Of a stretch of 64,000 bases of DNA, positions 35,609 through 44,900 are shown piece after piece. The notes beneath the pieces were generated by a model. The model saw nothing but the letters and a program-made list of their open reading frames with translations, was not told the origin of the DNA and did not search any database. The DNA lies in NCBI RefSeq assembly GCF_900541275.1, contig NZ_UQJH01000001.1, forward strand, positions 1 through 64,000, in the 5' to 3' direction. The translations under genes and the position numbers were made by a program. This stretch comes from an uncultured Porphyromonas sp. (lineage in GTDB: Bacteria; Bacteroidota; Bacteroidia; Bacteroidales; Porphyromonadaceae). Every line of letters begins with the position of its first letter. Position 1 is the stretch's first letter.

Positions 35609-35645
35609 CGCTATGAATAAAGTGAGTCAGTAAAACTAATCGACT

Positions 35646-35653
35646 GAAAGGTA
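35646..35653 (-). promoter_or_regulatory. Possible -7 box of the hydrolase gene
   Basis: TACCTTTC on the minus strand is one mismatch from TAnnTTTG. It directly follows the T-run of the terminator at 35655-35701. Confidence 0.45.
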
Positions 35654-35654
35654 C

Positions 35655-35701
35655 AAAAAAAGGAGAGACCGCCACCGTCGGATGTCGGTGACCGTCTCTC
35701 C
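35655..35701 (-). terminator. Terminator downstream of the cobalamin riboswitch
   Basis: GGAGAGAC (35662-35669) pairs with GTCTCTCC (35694-35701), with an inner CACCG/CGGTG arm, and is followed on the minus strand by seven Ts. It lies 173 nt after the riboswitch aptamer and before the hydrolase gene, closing a unit that holds no recognisable gene. Confidence 0.9.
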
Positions 35702-36050
35702 TAAAAGTGCATAGACTCGATCCGCTTCACAGAGGGTCGTCATCACTCAGTATGAATTACCTGACCACACTTGGGATAATAGTCGCTGATAGCGAGTCAA
35801 AAATTGGAAAATACAGATGGACTACATCCTTTCAGTGGCACCGCTCCAGTCCTCGGGAGCGATACAAAATGCACGTGACGGCAGGTTTTCTGGCTTGTCT
35901 CTCGGCTCGTCGCCTTCCCATACTCCTCCGAGGAGGACCACAGTGGCATCACTTCGAGCCGATCGGTTGGAGACTTACAGCAGCGGGTCTGCACAGGACT
36001 TGCACCTGTTTCCCTCTTACTCCGATGAGCGAGTGTCCATCGGATCACCG
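35662..36050 (-). ncRNA. Candidate cobalamin-controlled non-coding transcript
   Basis: The interval from the TACCTTTG box (36057-36064) to the terminator (35655-35701) forms a unit of about 390 nt made of a cobalamin aptamer plus about 200 nt with no recognised gene. The only ATG near a purine-rich AAAGG (35826-35828) is followed at once by TAG. A 35-codon frame from ATG 35743 runs through the terminator and looks accidental. It could be a B12-responsive small RNA, a remnant left after gene loss, or an unusually long leader of the hydrolase gene. Confidence 0.45.
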
Positions 36051-36054
36051 TCAC
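35875..36054 (-). promoter_or_regulatory. Cobalamin riboswitch aptamer
   Basis: Read on the minus strand, the conserved core elements occur in order. They are GGGAAACAGGTGCAAGTCC, ACCCGCTGCTGTAA, GCCACTG, GGGAAGGC and the B12 box AGCCAGAAAACCTGCC. They are enclosed by a P1 stem of CCGTCAC/GTGACGG ends (35875-35881 with 36048-36054). Just outside, a hairpin CGCTCC/GGAGCG (35842-35861) has loop CGAGGACT. Six of these bases are complementary to AGTCCT in the aptamer (35995-36000), as expected for a P13-type expression platform making a kissing contact. No coding gene follows directly. Confidence 0.94.
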
Positions 36055-36056
36055 CG

Positions 36057-36064
36057 CAAAGGTA
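36057..36064 (-). promoter_or_regulatory. -7 box of the riboswitch unit
   Basis: TACCTTTG on the minus strand, an exact consensus match, immediately upstream of the riboswitch P1 stem. It shows the aptamer has its own promoter. Confidence 0.75.
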
Positions 36065-36116
36065 CATTTTTTCTCTTCATTGTCACCCCCATTTCGCCCA
36101 TTGGACCGGCTGATTT

Positions 36117-36176
36117 CTTTTACCGATATTAGATGTCACTAATACCGATATTAGTTGCGCCTAATATCGGTAAAAG
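36117..36176. repeat. Phased palindrome array, locus D (3 units)
   Basis: Units start at 36117, 36139 and 36161 (exact 22-bp pitch): CTTTTACCGATATTAG, CTAATACCGATATTAG and CTAATATCGGTAAAAG. Here the outer units 1 and 3 are exact reverse complements and the near-palindromic unit 2 lies between. The array separates the divergent riboswitch promoter (52 bp away) and the fumC -7 box (103 bp away). Confidence 0.88.
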
Positions 36177-36279
36177 AAATGCCCCACATAGCGAGCCACT
36201 TTCCGCTCACAATTAAGAGTGCAGTCTGACCGGTGGAGCAAGGATGGTGGGACTGCTTTGCGAAAGACTCTATTTTGGG

Positions 36280-36287
36280 TAACTTTG
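36280..36287 (+). promoter_or_regulatory. fumC -7 box
   Basis: TAACTTTG matches TAnnTTTG, 49 bp before the fumC ATG. Confidence 0.7.
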
Positions 36288-36336
36288 GAAGAAAGTTAGG
36301 TAAGTACAACGCTAATAGTAAATAGTCAAGCCAATT

Positions 36337-37731
36337 ATGGAGTATCGTATCGAGCATGATACCATGGGCGAGGTGAAGGTCCCCGCTGATAAGTACTGGG
36401 CTGCCCAGACAGAGCGCAGTCGCAATAACTTCCGGATCGGTCCCGCAGCCTCTATGCCGCACGAGATCATCACTGCCTTCGGGTATCTGAAGAAGGCGGC
36501 CGCTTATGCCAATTGCGAGCTGGGGGTCCTCCCTCAGGAGAAGCGTGATCTCATCGCTCAGGCGTGCGACGAGATCATCGAGGGCAAGCTGGATGATCAG
36601 TTCCCTCTCGTCATCTGGCAGACCGGTAGCGGCACGCAGTCCAATATGAATGTCAATGAGGTGGTTGCCAATCGCTGCCACGTCCTCAATGGTGGCAAGC
36701 TGGGCGAGCCGAGCCTGATACATCCCAATGACGATGTCAATAAGTCTCAGTCCAGCAACGACACCTTCCCCACCGCGATGAGCATCGCCGCCTACACCAA
36801 GGTAGTACAGCATACTCTCCCAGCGGTGAAGAAGCTCCAGAAGAGCCTCGAGAAGAAGGCTGAGGACTTCAAGGACATCGTCAAGATCGGGCGGACCCAC
36901 CTGCAGGACGCTACCCCTCTGACGCTCGGACAGGAGTTCTCCGGCTACGCAGCACAGCTGGGCTATGCGATCAGGGCGATCGAGGCGACCCTGCCGCACC
37001 TCGCTGAGCTGGCGCTAGGCGGGACTGCCGTCGGCACCGGACTCAATACGCCCAAGGGCTACGCCGAGCTGGTGGCCAAGTACATCGCAGACTTTACCGG
37101 GGAGCCCTTCGTGACGGCGCCCAATAAGTTTGAGTCACTTGCCGCTCATGACGCCGTGGTGGCGGCTCATGGGGCACTCAATGGTCTTGCGGCCTCTCTC
37201 TTTAAGATCGCCAATGACATCCGTCTCCTCGGCTCCGGTCCTCGCTGCGGCATCGGTGAGATCCACCTGCCGGAGAATGAGCCGGGCTCCTCGATCATGC
37301 CCGGTAAGGTCAATCCTACCCAGTGTGAGGCAATGACTATGGTCTGCGTACAGGTCTTTGGCAATCAGACCACGATCACGATGGCCGGTGCAACTGGTAA
37401 CTACGAGCTGAATGTCTTCAAGCCGGTCATGGCAGCCAACTTCCTCCAGTCCGCTCAGCTGCTCGGCGATGCCTGTCTCTCGCTGGAGGAGCACTGCGTT
37501 GCCGGCATTGAGCCAAATAGGGAGCGCATCAATACCCTGCTCAATAACTCTCTGATGCTGGTCACGGCACTCAACACCCACATCGGGTATGAGAAGGCGG
37601 CTAAGATCTCCAAGGCTGCATTCCACAATGGGACCACACTCCGCGAGGAGGCTGTAAAGTCCGGCTTCCTCACTGCCGAGGAGTTTGACGAGTGGGTCCG
37701 CCCGGAGGATATGGTGGGAAGCCTTAAGTAA
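36337..37731 (+). CDS. fumC: Class II fumarate hydratase
   Basis: A 464-residue cytosolic enzyme interconverting fumarate and malate. It has the superfamily signature GSSIMPGKVNPTQCE near 317, the catalytic-site segments TGSGTQSNMNVNEV near 97 and GRTHLQDATPLTLGQEFSGY near 185, and HPNDDVNKSQSSNDTFPT near 128. These match FumC rather than aspartase or the iron-sulfur fumarases. It is single-gene, with its own promoter downstream of palindrome array D, and ends at a bidirectional terminator. It likely works in the reductive branch leading to succinate. Confidence 0.95.
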   Translation: MEYRIEHDTMGEVKVPADKYWAAQTERSRNNFRIGPAASMPHEIITAFGYLKKAAAYANCELGVLPQEKRDLIAQACDEIIEGKLDDQFPLVIWQTGSGTQSNMNVNEVVANRCHVLNGGKLGEPSLIHPNDDVNKSQSSNDTFPTAMSIAAYTKVVQHTLPAVKKLQKSLEKKAEDFKDIVKIGRTHLQDATPLTLGQEFSGYAAQLGYAIRAIEATLPHLAELALGGTAVGTGLNTPKGYAELVAKYIADFTGEPFVTAPNKFESLAAHDAVVAAHGALNGLAASLFKIANDIRLLGSGPRCGIGEIHLPENEPGSSIMPGKVNPTQCEAMTMVCVQVFGNQTTITMAGATGNYELNVFKPVMAANFLQSAQLLGDACLSLEEHCVAGIEPNRERINTLLNNSLMLVTALNTHIGYEKAAKISKAAFHNGTTLREEAVKSGFLTAEEFDEWVRPEDMVGSLK

Positions 37732-37751
37732 TAGGGGACCCTGCTGATCCG

Positions 37752-37798
37752 AAAAAAGTCGGATCTCGCACTTGATCAGGTGCGGGATCCGACTTTTT
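37752..37798. terminator. Bidirectional terminator between fumC and pbp1A
   Basis: AAAAAGTCGGATC.CGCAC pairs with GTGCG.GATCCGACTTTTT (one mismatch), with an 8-nt loop, an A-run on the left and TTTTT on the right. It serves two convergent genes. Confidence 0.92.
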
Positions 37799-37816
37799 GG
37801 TACTGTCCTCTACCGA

Positions 37817-40237
37817 TTAGGAGAAGAGGTCGTCGATCTCCTTGGGGGCTTGCTGTTGGTGTGGCTCTGTGACATCCTCTCTGTCGTACGCAACACCTGC
37901 AGCATCGTCTCGGCGACATGGCTCAAAGCCCTCGGGGAAGGTAAATTTTAGCCCAGGATCAATGCCGAGGGAGGTGTCCTTCTGTAGCTCCTTGTCTCCG
38001 TAGATCTTCTGGAAGAACCTCGCCACCACCGGCAGTGCCAAGCTCGCGCCCTGACCCATGCGCATGCCATCGAAGTGGATCGATCGGTCCTCACCACCTA
38101 CCCAGCAGCCGGTGCTGAGCTTAGGGGTAAAGCACATAAACCATCCGTCCGAATGATTCTGTGTCGTACCGGTCTTCCCTCCCATATCGGCATCGATGCC
38201 GTAACGGAAGCGCATCCTGCTGCCGGTACCGCCATTCATTACTTCACGCATCATATAGAGCGTCTTGTAGGCGGCATCCTCAGGGAGGACCTCGTGGACC
38301 TTGGAGGTGAAGTTGGCCACCACATTTCCATACTTATCCACAATCTTGGTGACGTAGAGGGGCTCTTGTCGCATTCCTTTTTGGCTAAAAGTGGTGAAGG
38401 CTCCCACCATTTCCTCGACCGATATGTCACAAGAGCCGAGACAGAGGGCGAGGGTCGGCTCTATCGTGCCGGTGACGCCCATACTGTGGAGGTAATTGAC
38501 GAAGCTAGTGGAGTAGCCGTCACTTGACAGCTGACCCATAAGCCAGGCGGTGACCCAGTTATCCGAGTGCTTCAGTCCCCATCCGATGGAGACCATCTCG
38601 CCGATCATGGAGGAGCCGGCGTTTCGCGGTGTCCAGATGGAGCCGTCAGGATTGCGGAGTGCCGGCTGTACGTGAAGCAATTGGTCGCATGGTGTGAAGC
38701 CCTCGTTCATCGCCATGGAGTAGAGATAAGGCTTGATCGTCGACCCCACCTGACGGCGTCCCTGCGTTACCATGTCGTACTTAAAGGTGAGGAAGTCCGG
38801 TCCTCCGACGTAGGCGCGTACCTCTCCCGTCTCGCTATCCATAGCCATAAAGCCGGATCGGAGGAAGGTCTTGGCATATATGATTGAGTCCCTCGGAGTC
38901 ATCACCGTATCGCGCAGGGTGGTGATGTAACTGTCTCCGCTGCGCTCATAGGCAAATACCTGCATCTCGGTGGGCTTGTCAAAGGAGGCGATGATCTCCT
39001 CCTCGGGTACCCCGGCGGCTCGCATAGTGAAGTAACGTCCACTCTGACGGACTGATCGGTCAATGATCTTATCTCGCTCTTGGGACGTGATGCTATTGGA
39101 GAAGGGCGCATTGGCACGACCCGATTTCTCTCGATCAAAGGCGGGCTGAAGGGTGGAGGCCAGGTGCTCGATCATAGCCGCCTCGGCGTGCTCCTGCATC
39201 CGGGTATTGATCCCGGTGTAGATCTTGAGCCCGTCCGTATAGATGTCGTAGTTGGAGCCATCCTCCTTCTTATTCTTTGCACACCAGCCATAGAGCGGAT
39301 TATTGATCCAGGCGACAGAGTCTCGGCTGTACTGGTCTCTCTGCCAGTCCGGATAGTCGCTCCGGCGGGGCTCCTTAGCTGTCATGATCTGACGGATATA
39401 CTCCCTGAAGTAAGGTGCAGCTCCGTTATTGTGGGTGCGGCGATTGAAGACCAGCTTGATCGGGATCTCCTTGTGCTCGGCAGCCTCCTCCTTAGTGAGG
39501 AAGCCCTTCTCGACCATTCGGTCCATCACTAGGTTGCGCCGGGTGAGAGCGCGCTCCTCATGGCGACGGGGGTTGTAGAAGGAGGGATTCTTGACCATAC
39601 CCACGAGGAGAGCCGACTCCTCCACCTCCAGATCCTTGGGTAGCTTGCTGAAATAGGTGAGAGAGGCCTGCTCGATCCCAATGGCATTGTAGAGGAAGTC
39701 AAATTGATTGAGGTACAGGCTGATGATCTCCTCCTTGGAGTAGCGCCGCTCCAGCTCCACCGCTATGACCCACTCGATCGGCTTCTGAAGCGCTCTCTCT
39801 ATGATATTGTCCGCCTGAGGGGAGTAGAGCTGCTTAGCGAGCTGCTGGGTGATCGTACTACCACCGCCGGAGTCTTTGTCGCCCATGATGATGGTGCGGA
39901 AGAAGGCCCTCAGTACGCCCATCATGTCGATGCCGCTATGGTCGGTAAATCGCTTGTCCTCAGTGGCGATCAGCGCATGGACGAGCGAGGGTGCGAGGTC
40001 GTTGTAGTCCGTATGGATTCGATTATTATCCTGCAGGGCATAGGTCCCCAGCACCTGACCATCCTGACTGATCACCTGTGAGGCGTAGCGGTCGATCGGA
40101 TTTTGCAGGTCCTCAATCGGGGGCATATAACCGATGACCCCCTTAGAGATCAGGAAAAAGAGGAGAATCACGGCTACGACTCCGGCAGCGAAAATGATCC
40201 AGAGCCAGGTGATAAACTTTTTGAAGCCTTGTGACAT
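37817..40237 (-). CDS. Class A penicillin-binding protein 1A
   Basis: An 806-residue bifunctional peptidoglycan synthase. An N-terminal membrane anchor (about 9-32) precedes the GT51 glycosyltransferase domain (TEDKRFTDHSGIDMMG, GGGSTITQQLAKQLY, SLYLNQFDF). An insertion with ARANAPFSN-like linker follows. The transpeptidase domain has the SxxK serine in GSTIKPYLYSMA, SDN in KHSDNWVT and KTGT in GGKTGTTQNHSDGWF. It extends glycan strands and cross-links peptides outside the inner membrane. Its -7 box is at 40325-40332. Confidence 0.95.
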   Translation of the reverse strand: MSQGFKKFITWLWIIFAAGVVAVILLFFLISKGVIGYMPPIEDLQNPIDRYASQVISQDGQVLGTYALQDNNRIHTDYNDLAPSLVHALIATEDKRFTDHSGIDMMGVLRAFFRTIIMGDKDSGGGSTITQQLAKQLYSPQADNIIERALQKPIEWVIAVELERRYSKEEIISLYLNQFDFLYNAIGIEQASLTYFSKLPKDLEVEESALLVGMVKNPSFYNPRRHEERALTRRNLVMDRMVEKGFLTKEEAAEHKEIPIKLVFNRRTHNNGAAPYFREYIRQIMTAKEPRRSDYPDWQRDQYSRDSVAWINNPLYGWCAKNKKEDGSNYDIYTDGLKIYTGINTRMQEHAEAAMIEHLASTLQPAFDREKSGRANAPFSNSITSQERDKIIDRSVRQSGRYFTMRAAGVPEEEIIASFDKPTEMQVFAYERSGDSYITTLRDTVMTPRDSIIYAKTFLRSGFMAMDSETGEVRAYVGGPDFLTFKYDMVTQGRRQVGSTIKPYLYSMAMNEGFTPCDQLLHVQPALRNPDGSIWTPRNAGSSMIGEMVSIGWGLKHSDNWVTAWLMGQLSSDGYSTSFVNYLHSMGVTGTIEPTLALCLGSCDISVEEMVGAFTTFSQKGMRQEPLYVTKIVDKYGNVVANFTSKVHEVLPEDAAYKTLYMMREVMNGGTGSRMRFRYGIDADMGGKTGTTQNHSDGWFMCFTPKLSTGCWVGGEDRSIHFDGMRMGQGASLALPVVARFFQKIYGDKELQKDTSLGIDPGLKFTFPEGFEPCRRDDAAGVAYDREDVTEPHQQQAPKEIDDLFS

Positions 40238-40324
40238 GACGATGAGTATATCAAGTATTCGTGCTTGAGGCGGATAAGTCCATTCTAATTCATAGGCTCT
40301 TACTACGAAGACCTATTAATGCGC

Positions 40325-40332
40325 CAAATTTA
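40325..40332 (-). promoter_or_regulatory. pbp1A -7 box
   Basis: TAAATTTG on the minus strand matches TAnnTTTG, about 88 bp before the ATG. The rest of the gap up to 40507 shows no gene or repeat unit. Confidence 0.65.
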
Positions 40333-40507
40333 CCACTTTTCGCTAACTCTGACCTCCTCCAATCCCAGGGGCTGAGGCATCGCTGCTCTGTGCATAGAGC
40401 TACCCACATCCTCACCTCCCGTTCATAACGATCGATGCGGAGAGGCTTGTGGCTAACCATTATGAAAATATTTGCTTACAGCTATTGGCTAAGTCGGTAA
40501 ATAGTCT

Positions 40508-40515
40508 TACCTTTG
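40508..40515 (+). promoter_or_regulatory. tRNA-Gln -7 box
   Basis: TACCTTTG, an exact consensus match, 19 bp before the tRNA 5' end. Confidence 0.75.
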
Positions 40516-40534
40516 CAACGTCAAAGAGACACAA

Positions 40535-40606
40535 TGTCCTATGGTGTAATTGGCAACACGCAAGATTCTGGCTCTTGAATTTAAGGTTCGAGTCCTTATA
40601 GGACAA
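40535..40606 (+). tRNA. tRNA-Gln (CTG)
   Basis: Acceptor TGTCCTA pairs with TAGGACA, with discriminator A at 40606. The anticodon stem CAAGA/TCTTG encloses loop TTCTGGC with anticodon CTG. The T stem TAAGG/CCTTA encloses TTCGAGT. The U1-A72 pair is typical of tRNA-Gln. It is 72 nt with no encoded CCA. Confidence 0.94.
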
Positions 40607-40612
40607 CTGACG

Positions 40613-40646
40613 AAGCGACCCTACTGCAGATGCGGTGGGGTCGCTT
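40613..40646 (+). terminator. tRNA-Gln terminator
   Basis: AAGCGACCC (40613-40621) pairs with GGGTCGCTT (40638-40646), followed by TGCTTGT. It ends the tRNA unit and faces the convergent DUF2851 gene. Confidence 0.75.
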
Positions 40647-40658
40647 TGCTTGTCAGAC

Positions 40659-41945
40659 CTATGTAGATCGACCGCTCTGTGGCAGTGTGCGGAGCAGCTC
40701 GAAGAGCCGGACCGCCATCGGGCAGCTGAGGCAGTGGTAGGGGATGCAGTGGTTGGTGTAGAGCTCCAGCATACACTGGGTATCGAGGGCGTTGGTCGCC
40801 GTGATGCCATACCGGCTGAAGAGATCGATGTAGCTATTTCGCTCGGGAGGGAGCTCCCGCAGCCGGTCGAGTGCGGCCTCCTTGCCCGCGTGTGAGCCGC
40901 TCCACTCCGCATAGTAATAGACGGTGGGGATGATGGCGTTGATCATCAAGATCCGGATCAGACTGTCGCCTATTGCTCCTATCCGGCGAGATGACGGCTG
41001 ACCGAAGTCGAGGTGAGACTGCCAGTAGGGTGAGGGCTCCACTCGTAGCAGGTGATCCAGCCTCTCCCAGTCTCTCGTGGTGACAGCCCCCATCAGCTCA
41101 TCCTCGTGGTGGAAGATCTGAGCCGCTACGGATAGCATCCGTGCGGGGTAGGCGGCAGGGCGTAGCCTTAGCTTGCGAAACTTTCCTTCCCCGATCGGTG
41201 TGAGGTCAAAGGCAGAGCGGTAGAAGAGATACTCCTCGGTCAGCTGTGCCTCGTACTCATCTCGGGGAGCTGTGGTCTGGAGAAGTCCCGCCTGTCCGAG
41301 CAGTATCGCCTCCAGGGCTGTAGGGTCGGAGGCGTGGCGCTTAAGGGCTCTGTAGGGGATGCTTCGGGCGGTCTCCTCCATAGGGTCATTGTTGCGGTGA
41401 CAGCCGAGGTAGCGCATAATAGAGCGGAAGAGGAAGGCATTGACCCCGCCCTCATGGACTGGACCTGCTGCCATTCGCTCCACTCTATTGTGCATCCGCT
41501 CATGGATGAGTGGGCGGAAGCAGCTCCTGATCTCATCAATGCTGATCTCGGTGATCTCAGGTGTGCAGCGGAGGGATCGCCCACTCACCTGTAGCTTGGT
41601 CATCCGGTCTACCGCCTCCTTGCTGAGTCGCAGCACTCCACAGGGCACTCTCTCGCCTCTCTGGTCGTATACCTCTTTGTCGTCCTCTAGGACGATGTGG
41701 AGTATGAGGTCGGAGTAGCGTGGGTCGGTGTCGTGCCCGTGGGCGTACCAGTCGGAGGCGCGCAGGTGCAGCTCTACGCTTCCTACCCACAGGATCTTCC
41801 CTAAGCGAATACGTGCCATGGTGAAGTCGGGCCCATCGGAGCTGTTTTGCACACCGACACTCTCCACCTCGACCTGCTGACCCCGCACGGTGAGGTCATC
41901 GAAGAGCCGGTTGCTCCAGCAGTATTGCAGTATATCCTCAGTCAC
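40659..41945 (-). CDS. DUF2851 family protein
   Basis: A 428-residue cytosolic protein of unknown function, widespread in Bacteroidota as DUF2851. Typical features are the N-terminal SSDGPDFTMARIRLG, the GSVELHLRASDWYAHGHDTD segment and the cysteine-rich C-terminal HCIPYHCLSCPMAVRLFELL. The N-terminal half resembles a restriction-endonuclease-like fold in character, but no assignment is made. It starts 6 bp after the GH31 gene on the same strand and may be co-transcribed with it by chance rather than by function. Confidence 0.88.
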   Translation of the reverse strand: MTEDILQYCWSNRLFDDLTVRGQQVEVESVGVQNSSDGPDFTMARIRLGKILWVGSVELHLRASDWYAHGHDTDPRYSDLILHIVLEDDKEVYDQRGERVPCGVLRLSKEAVDRMTKLQVSGRSLRCTPEITEISIDEIRSCFRPLIHERMHNRVERMAAGPVHEGGVNAFLFRSIMRYLGCHRNNDPMEETARSIPYRALKRHASDPTALEAILLGQAGLLQTTAPRDEYEAQLTEEYLFYRSAFDLTPIGEGKFRKLRLRPAAYPARMLSVAAQIFHHEDELMGAVTTRDWERLDHLLRVEPSPYWQSHLDFGQPSSRRIGAIGDSLIRILMINAIIPTVYYYAEWSGSHAGKEAALDRLRELPPERNSYIDLFSRYGITATNALDTQCMLELYTNHCIPYHCLSCPMAVRLFELLRTLPQSGRST

Positions 41946-41951
41946 TCCTAT

Positions 41952-44900
41952 TTATTTTGTGAGTGGATCGATGGTATTGAGGTTTCGGTCCACCAGCAGT
42001 CCGTCCACGGCCTCTGGCGTCCAGCTGTCGGACTTCAGTGCGCGGAAGGTGATCTCAAAGAGCTCGCCGTCCTCGAGGAGGAAGTTGTTTCCCCTATTGA
42101 CGAAGGTGGGAAGGAGCTCCTTAGATCCATCACTGTGAAGTCGGTCGTAAGAGAGATTGACCAGATCCTTCATACCGATGAGGCGCATGCCGACATACCG
42201 GACAAGGGTCGCATCGTAGGGCAGGGCAAGGCTAAGGGCATTGACCTGCTTCAGATCGCTTCCGGTGACAAGGATCTTGATCTCCTCACCCTCGGTAAAA
42301 GTGGTCCGGTCTGTTGAGAGGGTCACTCGTCCGCTCACCACCTTGCTTGACGGGTAGACCCCGCCATCGAGGACCGTCCCCACGGTGGATATGTCGTAGG
42401 CGTCGATCAGCCCATTCTTATTAATGTCCCCGATCGAGATGTAGCCAAAGTCGGCATCCTTTGTCCTCAGACCTACATAGTTCGTATAGGAGGTGAAGTC
42501 GTTCTCGTCGATCCTTCCATCGCGATTGATGTCGCCCTGTAGTCTCAGGGTACTTCCCGGCACTTTGTAGACGTACAGCTCCTGTCCTGAGCCATATTTA
42601 CCGACTCCCTCAGTGATGTGGAGGCGGAGGTAGCGCGCCTCCGGCTTTTCAGCGAAAGTAAAGGTCTTCATCGACCCATCCCGACTCCAGTCGAAGGGCT
42701 GCTCGTCAGACCAGCTCTTCCGATCCTCAGAGTAGGCGATGGTCCCCTTGAGGAGTGTGCCATTGCCGGCATCGGGTCGTGGGAAGTACTCTATGGAGTC
42801 AAGCCGGGCGACCCCTCTGAGATCAAGGATGAGGTCAAAGGGGGTCGCCTCCTTGCTCCACTCGGTATGCCAAGTGGTGGACTTGTCTCTGTCGAAGAGC
42901 TTGGATACGCTCTGACCGGACTGATTGGGGACGGAGGTGGTGGCGACGATCTCCTTAATCGCATTCTCGTACGGGTCCTTGGCTGTCCGGAGGGTGAGCA
43001 GAGACCAGTCCGACGCGCCGTCGCTATTAACTGCTCTCAGTCGCAGGGTATAGTCTGTCTCCGGCTCCAGCTCCTCAAGGGTGAAGTGCTCGCCAAGGAT
43101 CGTCGAGTAAAGCACCGACCCGAGCTCTATCTCATAGAAGTCTGCCCCCTTCACTGCACTCCAGTGAGGAGTTAGAGTATAGGCATCTACCAAGCTCTCC
43201 TTGGGTGACATCTTGGGAGCCTGGAGCCGACCCGTATGGCGGTAAAAGTGGTTTGGCTGGTTGATCGTATAGCCCTCGACGGCTATCCGAATCGGCTCCG
43301 AGGTGGTATTGACCTTATCCAGCTTGATCAGCACCACAGGATTTCCCTTGATGCTTTGCTGAGATGATTCGGACCCCTTGGTACTATAGCGATTGAGCTC
43401 CGGAGACTCATCGTAGAGGAATACCCCTCCCTTGGCTTTCTCGTAACCCTCTCGATCTGTCACCTCTCGCAGGAGTACCGGTCGACCGCTCACGGAGACA
43501 GATATAGCAGAGGGCTTCTGAGAGACGCTCAGCCTGATCTCTGTCGTCTTGAGGGGCTCGAAACCCTTGTAACCTCCCTTCGTACAGCCTATCTCAAAGG
43601 TGAGCCGATCCCCGCTCATCTTGAGAGTCAGTGGCGTGCGGACGGAGGCTCCCTCCGTATAGGCTACCGTGCGCCCATCGTCATCGTATTCAGAGAAAGA
43701 ACCGTCCGCTCCTCCATAGAGCGCATAGCCCCGGAAGTCCTTAGGTATCTCGCTTATCTGATTGAATGGGCGGGTGTATGGGAGTATGGCACCGGCCTTG
43801 ACGAAGACTGGGAGCTTCCAGAGCGGAGCGTCGAAGCAATTGATCACCCGTCCGCCCTCGTACGGCTCGCCTGTGAAGAGGTCATACCAGAGACCGATCG
43901 GCAGATAGATGCCGTGCCTGAGATCATTTCCCTCCTTGTCAGGAGCCGTCTCCTTATATATGGGTGCGATGAGTAGGCTCGGCCCCAGGAGGAACTGGTA
44001 CTTCGTTGCACTTCCAAGGGTGTAGGGTGATGCTTCCTCGTAAAACATCGGACGCATCAGCGGAGACCCATCCAGCGTCTCATACGCACAGCTATACATA
44101 TACGGCAGGAGGGCAGACTTGAGCTTCAGGTAAGATCGGTTGATCGAGGTGGCCGGCTCCCCCAGTGCCATGGGGTACTTAGGGTTGGCTCCCCAGCCGT
44201 CCATATTGAGCTGAATGGGCGTGAAAGCCTTCCACTGAAAGTCTCGGACGTTCACCGGGAGATTGCCTCCGCCAAAGATCCCGTCCATATCGGAGCTGAT
44301 GAAGGGCATGCCCGAGAGACCGCTGCCGATGTAGGTCGGTATGTGGAAGCGTATGTACTCCCAGTCACCACCGGTCTGATCGCCCGACCAGACCGTGCCG
44401 TAGCGCTGAGTTCCTGCCCATCCGTCCAGGGTGATGATAAATGGGCGAGCTCCTCTGCCCTCACGGATCATAATCTCGGCGGCATCGGCAATCCCATTGA
44501 GACCAAAGGAGTAGCCTGCTCCTACCCATGCCACGTCAGTCTTGAGTACCCTTACACCTGCAGTCCCTACCTCTTTATTGAGGTCCCTCTGCAGTAGTGG
44601 CTCTATGTCCTCGACCGGATGGAGGTCGCTCTGAGTCCAGAGTCCGATCTCCACACCATGCTTGTGAGCATATGCACCATACTGTCTGAGGTTCTCAATG
44701 TTTCCGTCCAGTGAGTCCTCCTGCCCATAGCCGGCTCCGTAGCCATCATTGGGCAGCACCCAGCCGAGCGGCATATCGTGCCGGACGTAGCGGTCGATCA
44801 CCGCACGGGCGGAGAAGAGGTAGTTGTCCCTCTCCCCATTGAGCGACTCCTTGATACCGCCATTATCTTTCTGGCTCTCTACGTAGTGCTTCCCATCCTC

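Noticed and set aside
35797..36054. 85-codon frame within the cobalamin riboswitch
   Set aside because: It spans the conserved aptamer and has no start-site context; the RNA structure explains the sequence.
36151..36999. 282-codon minus-strand frame over fumC
   Set aside because: It overlaps array D and the start of fumC, and the fumarase motifs are unambiguous on the plus strand.
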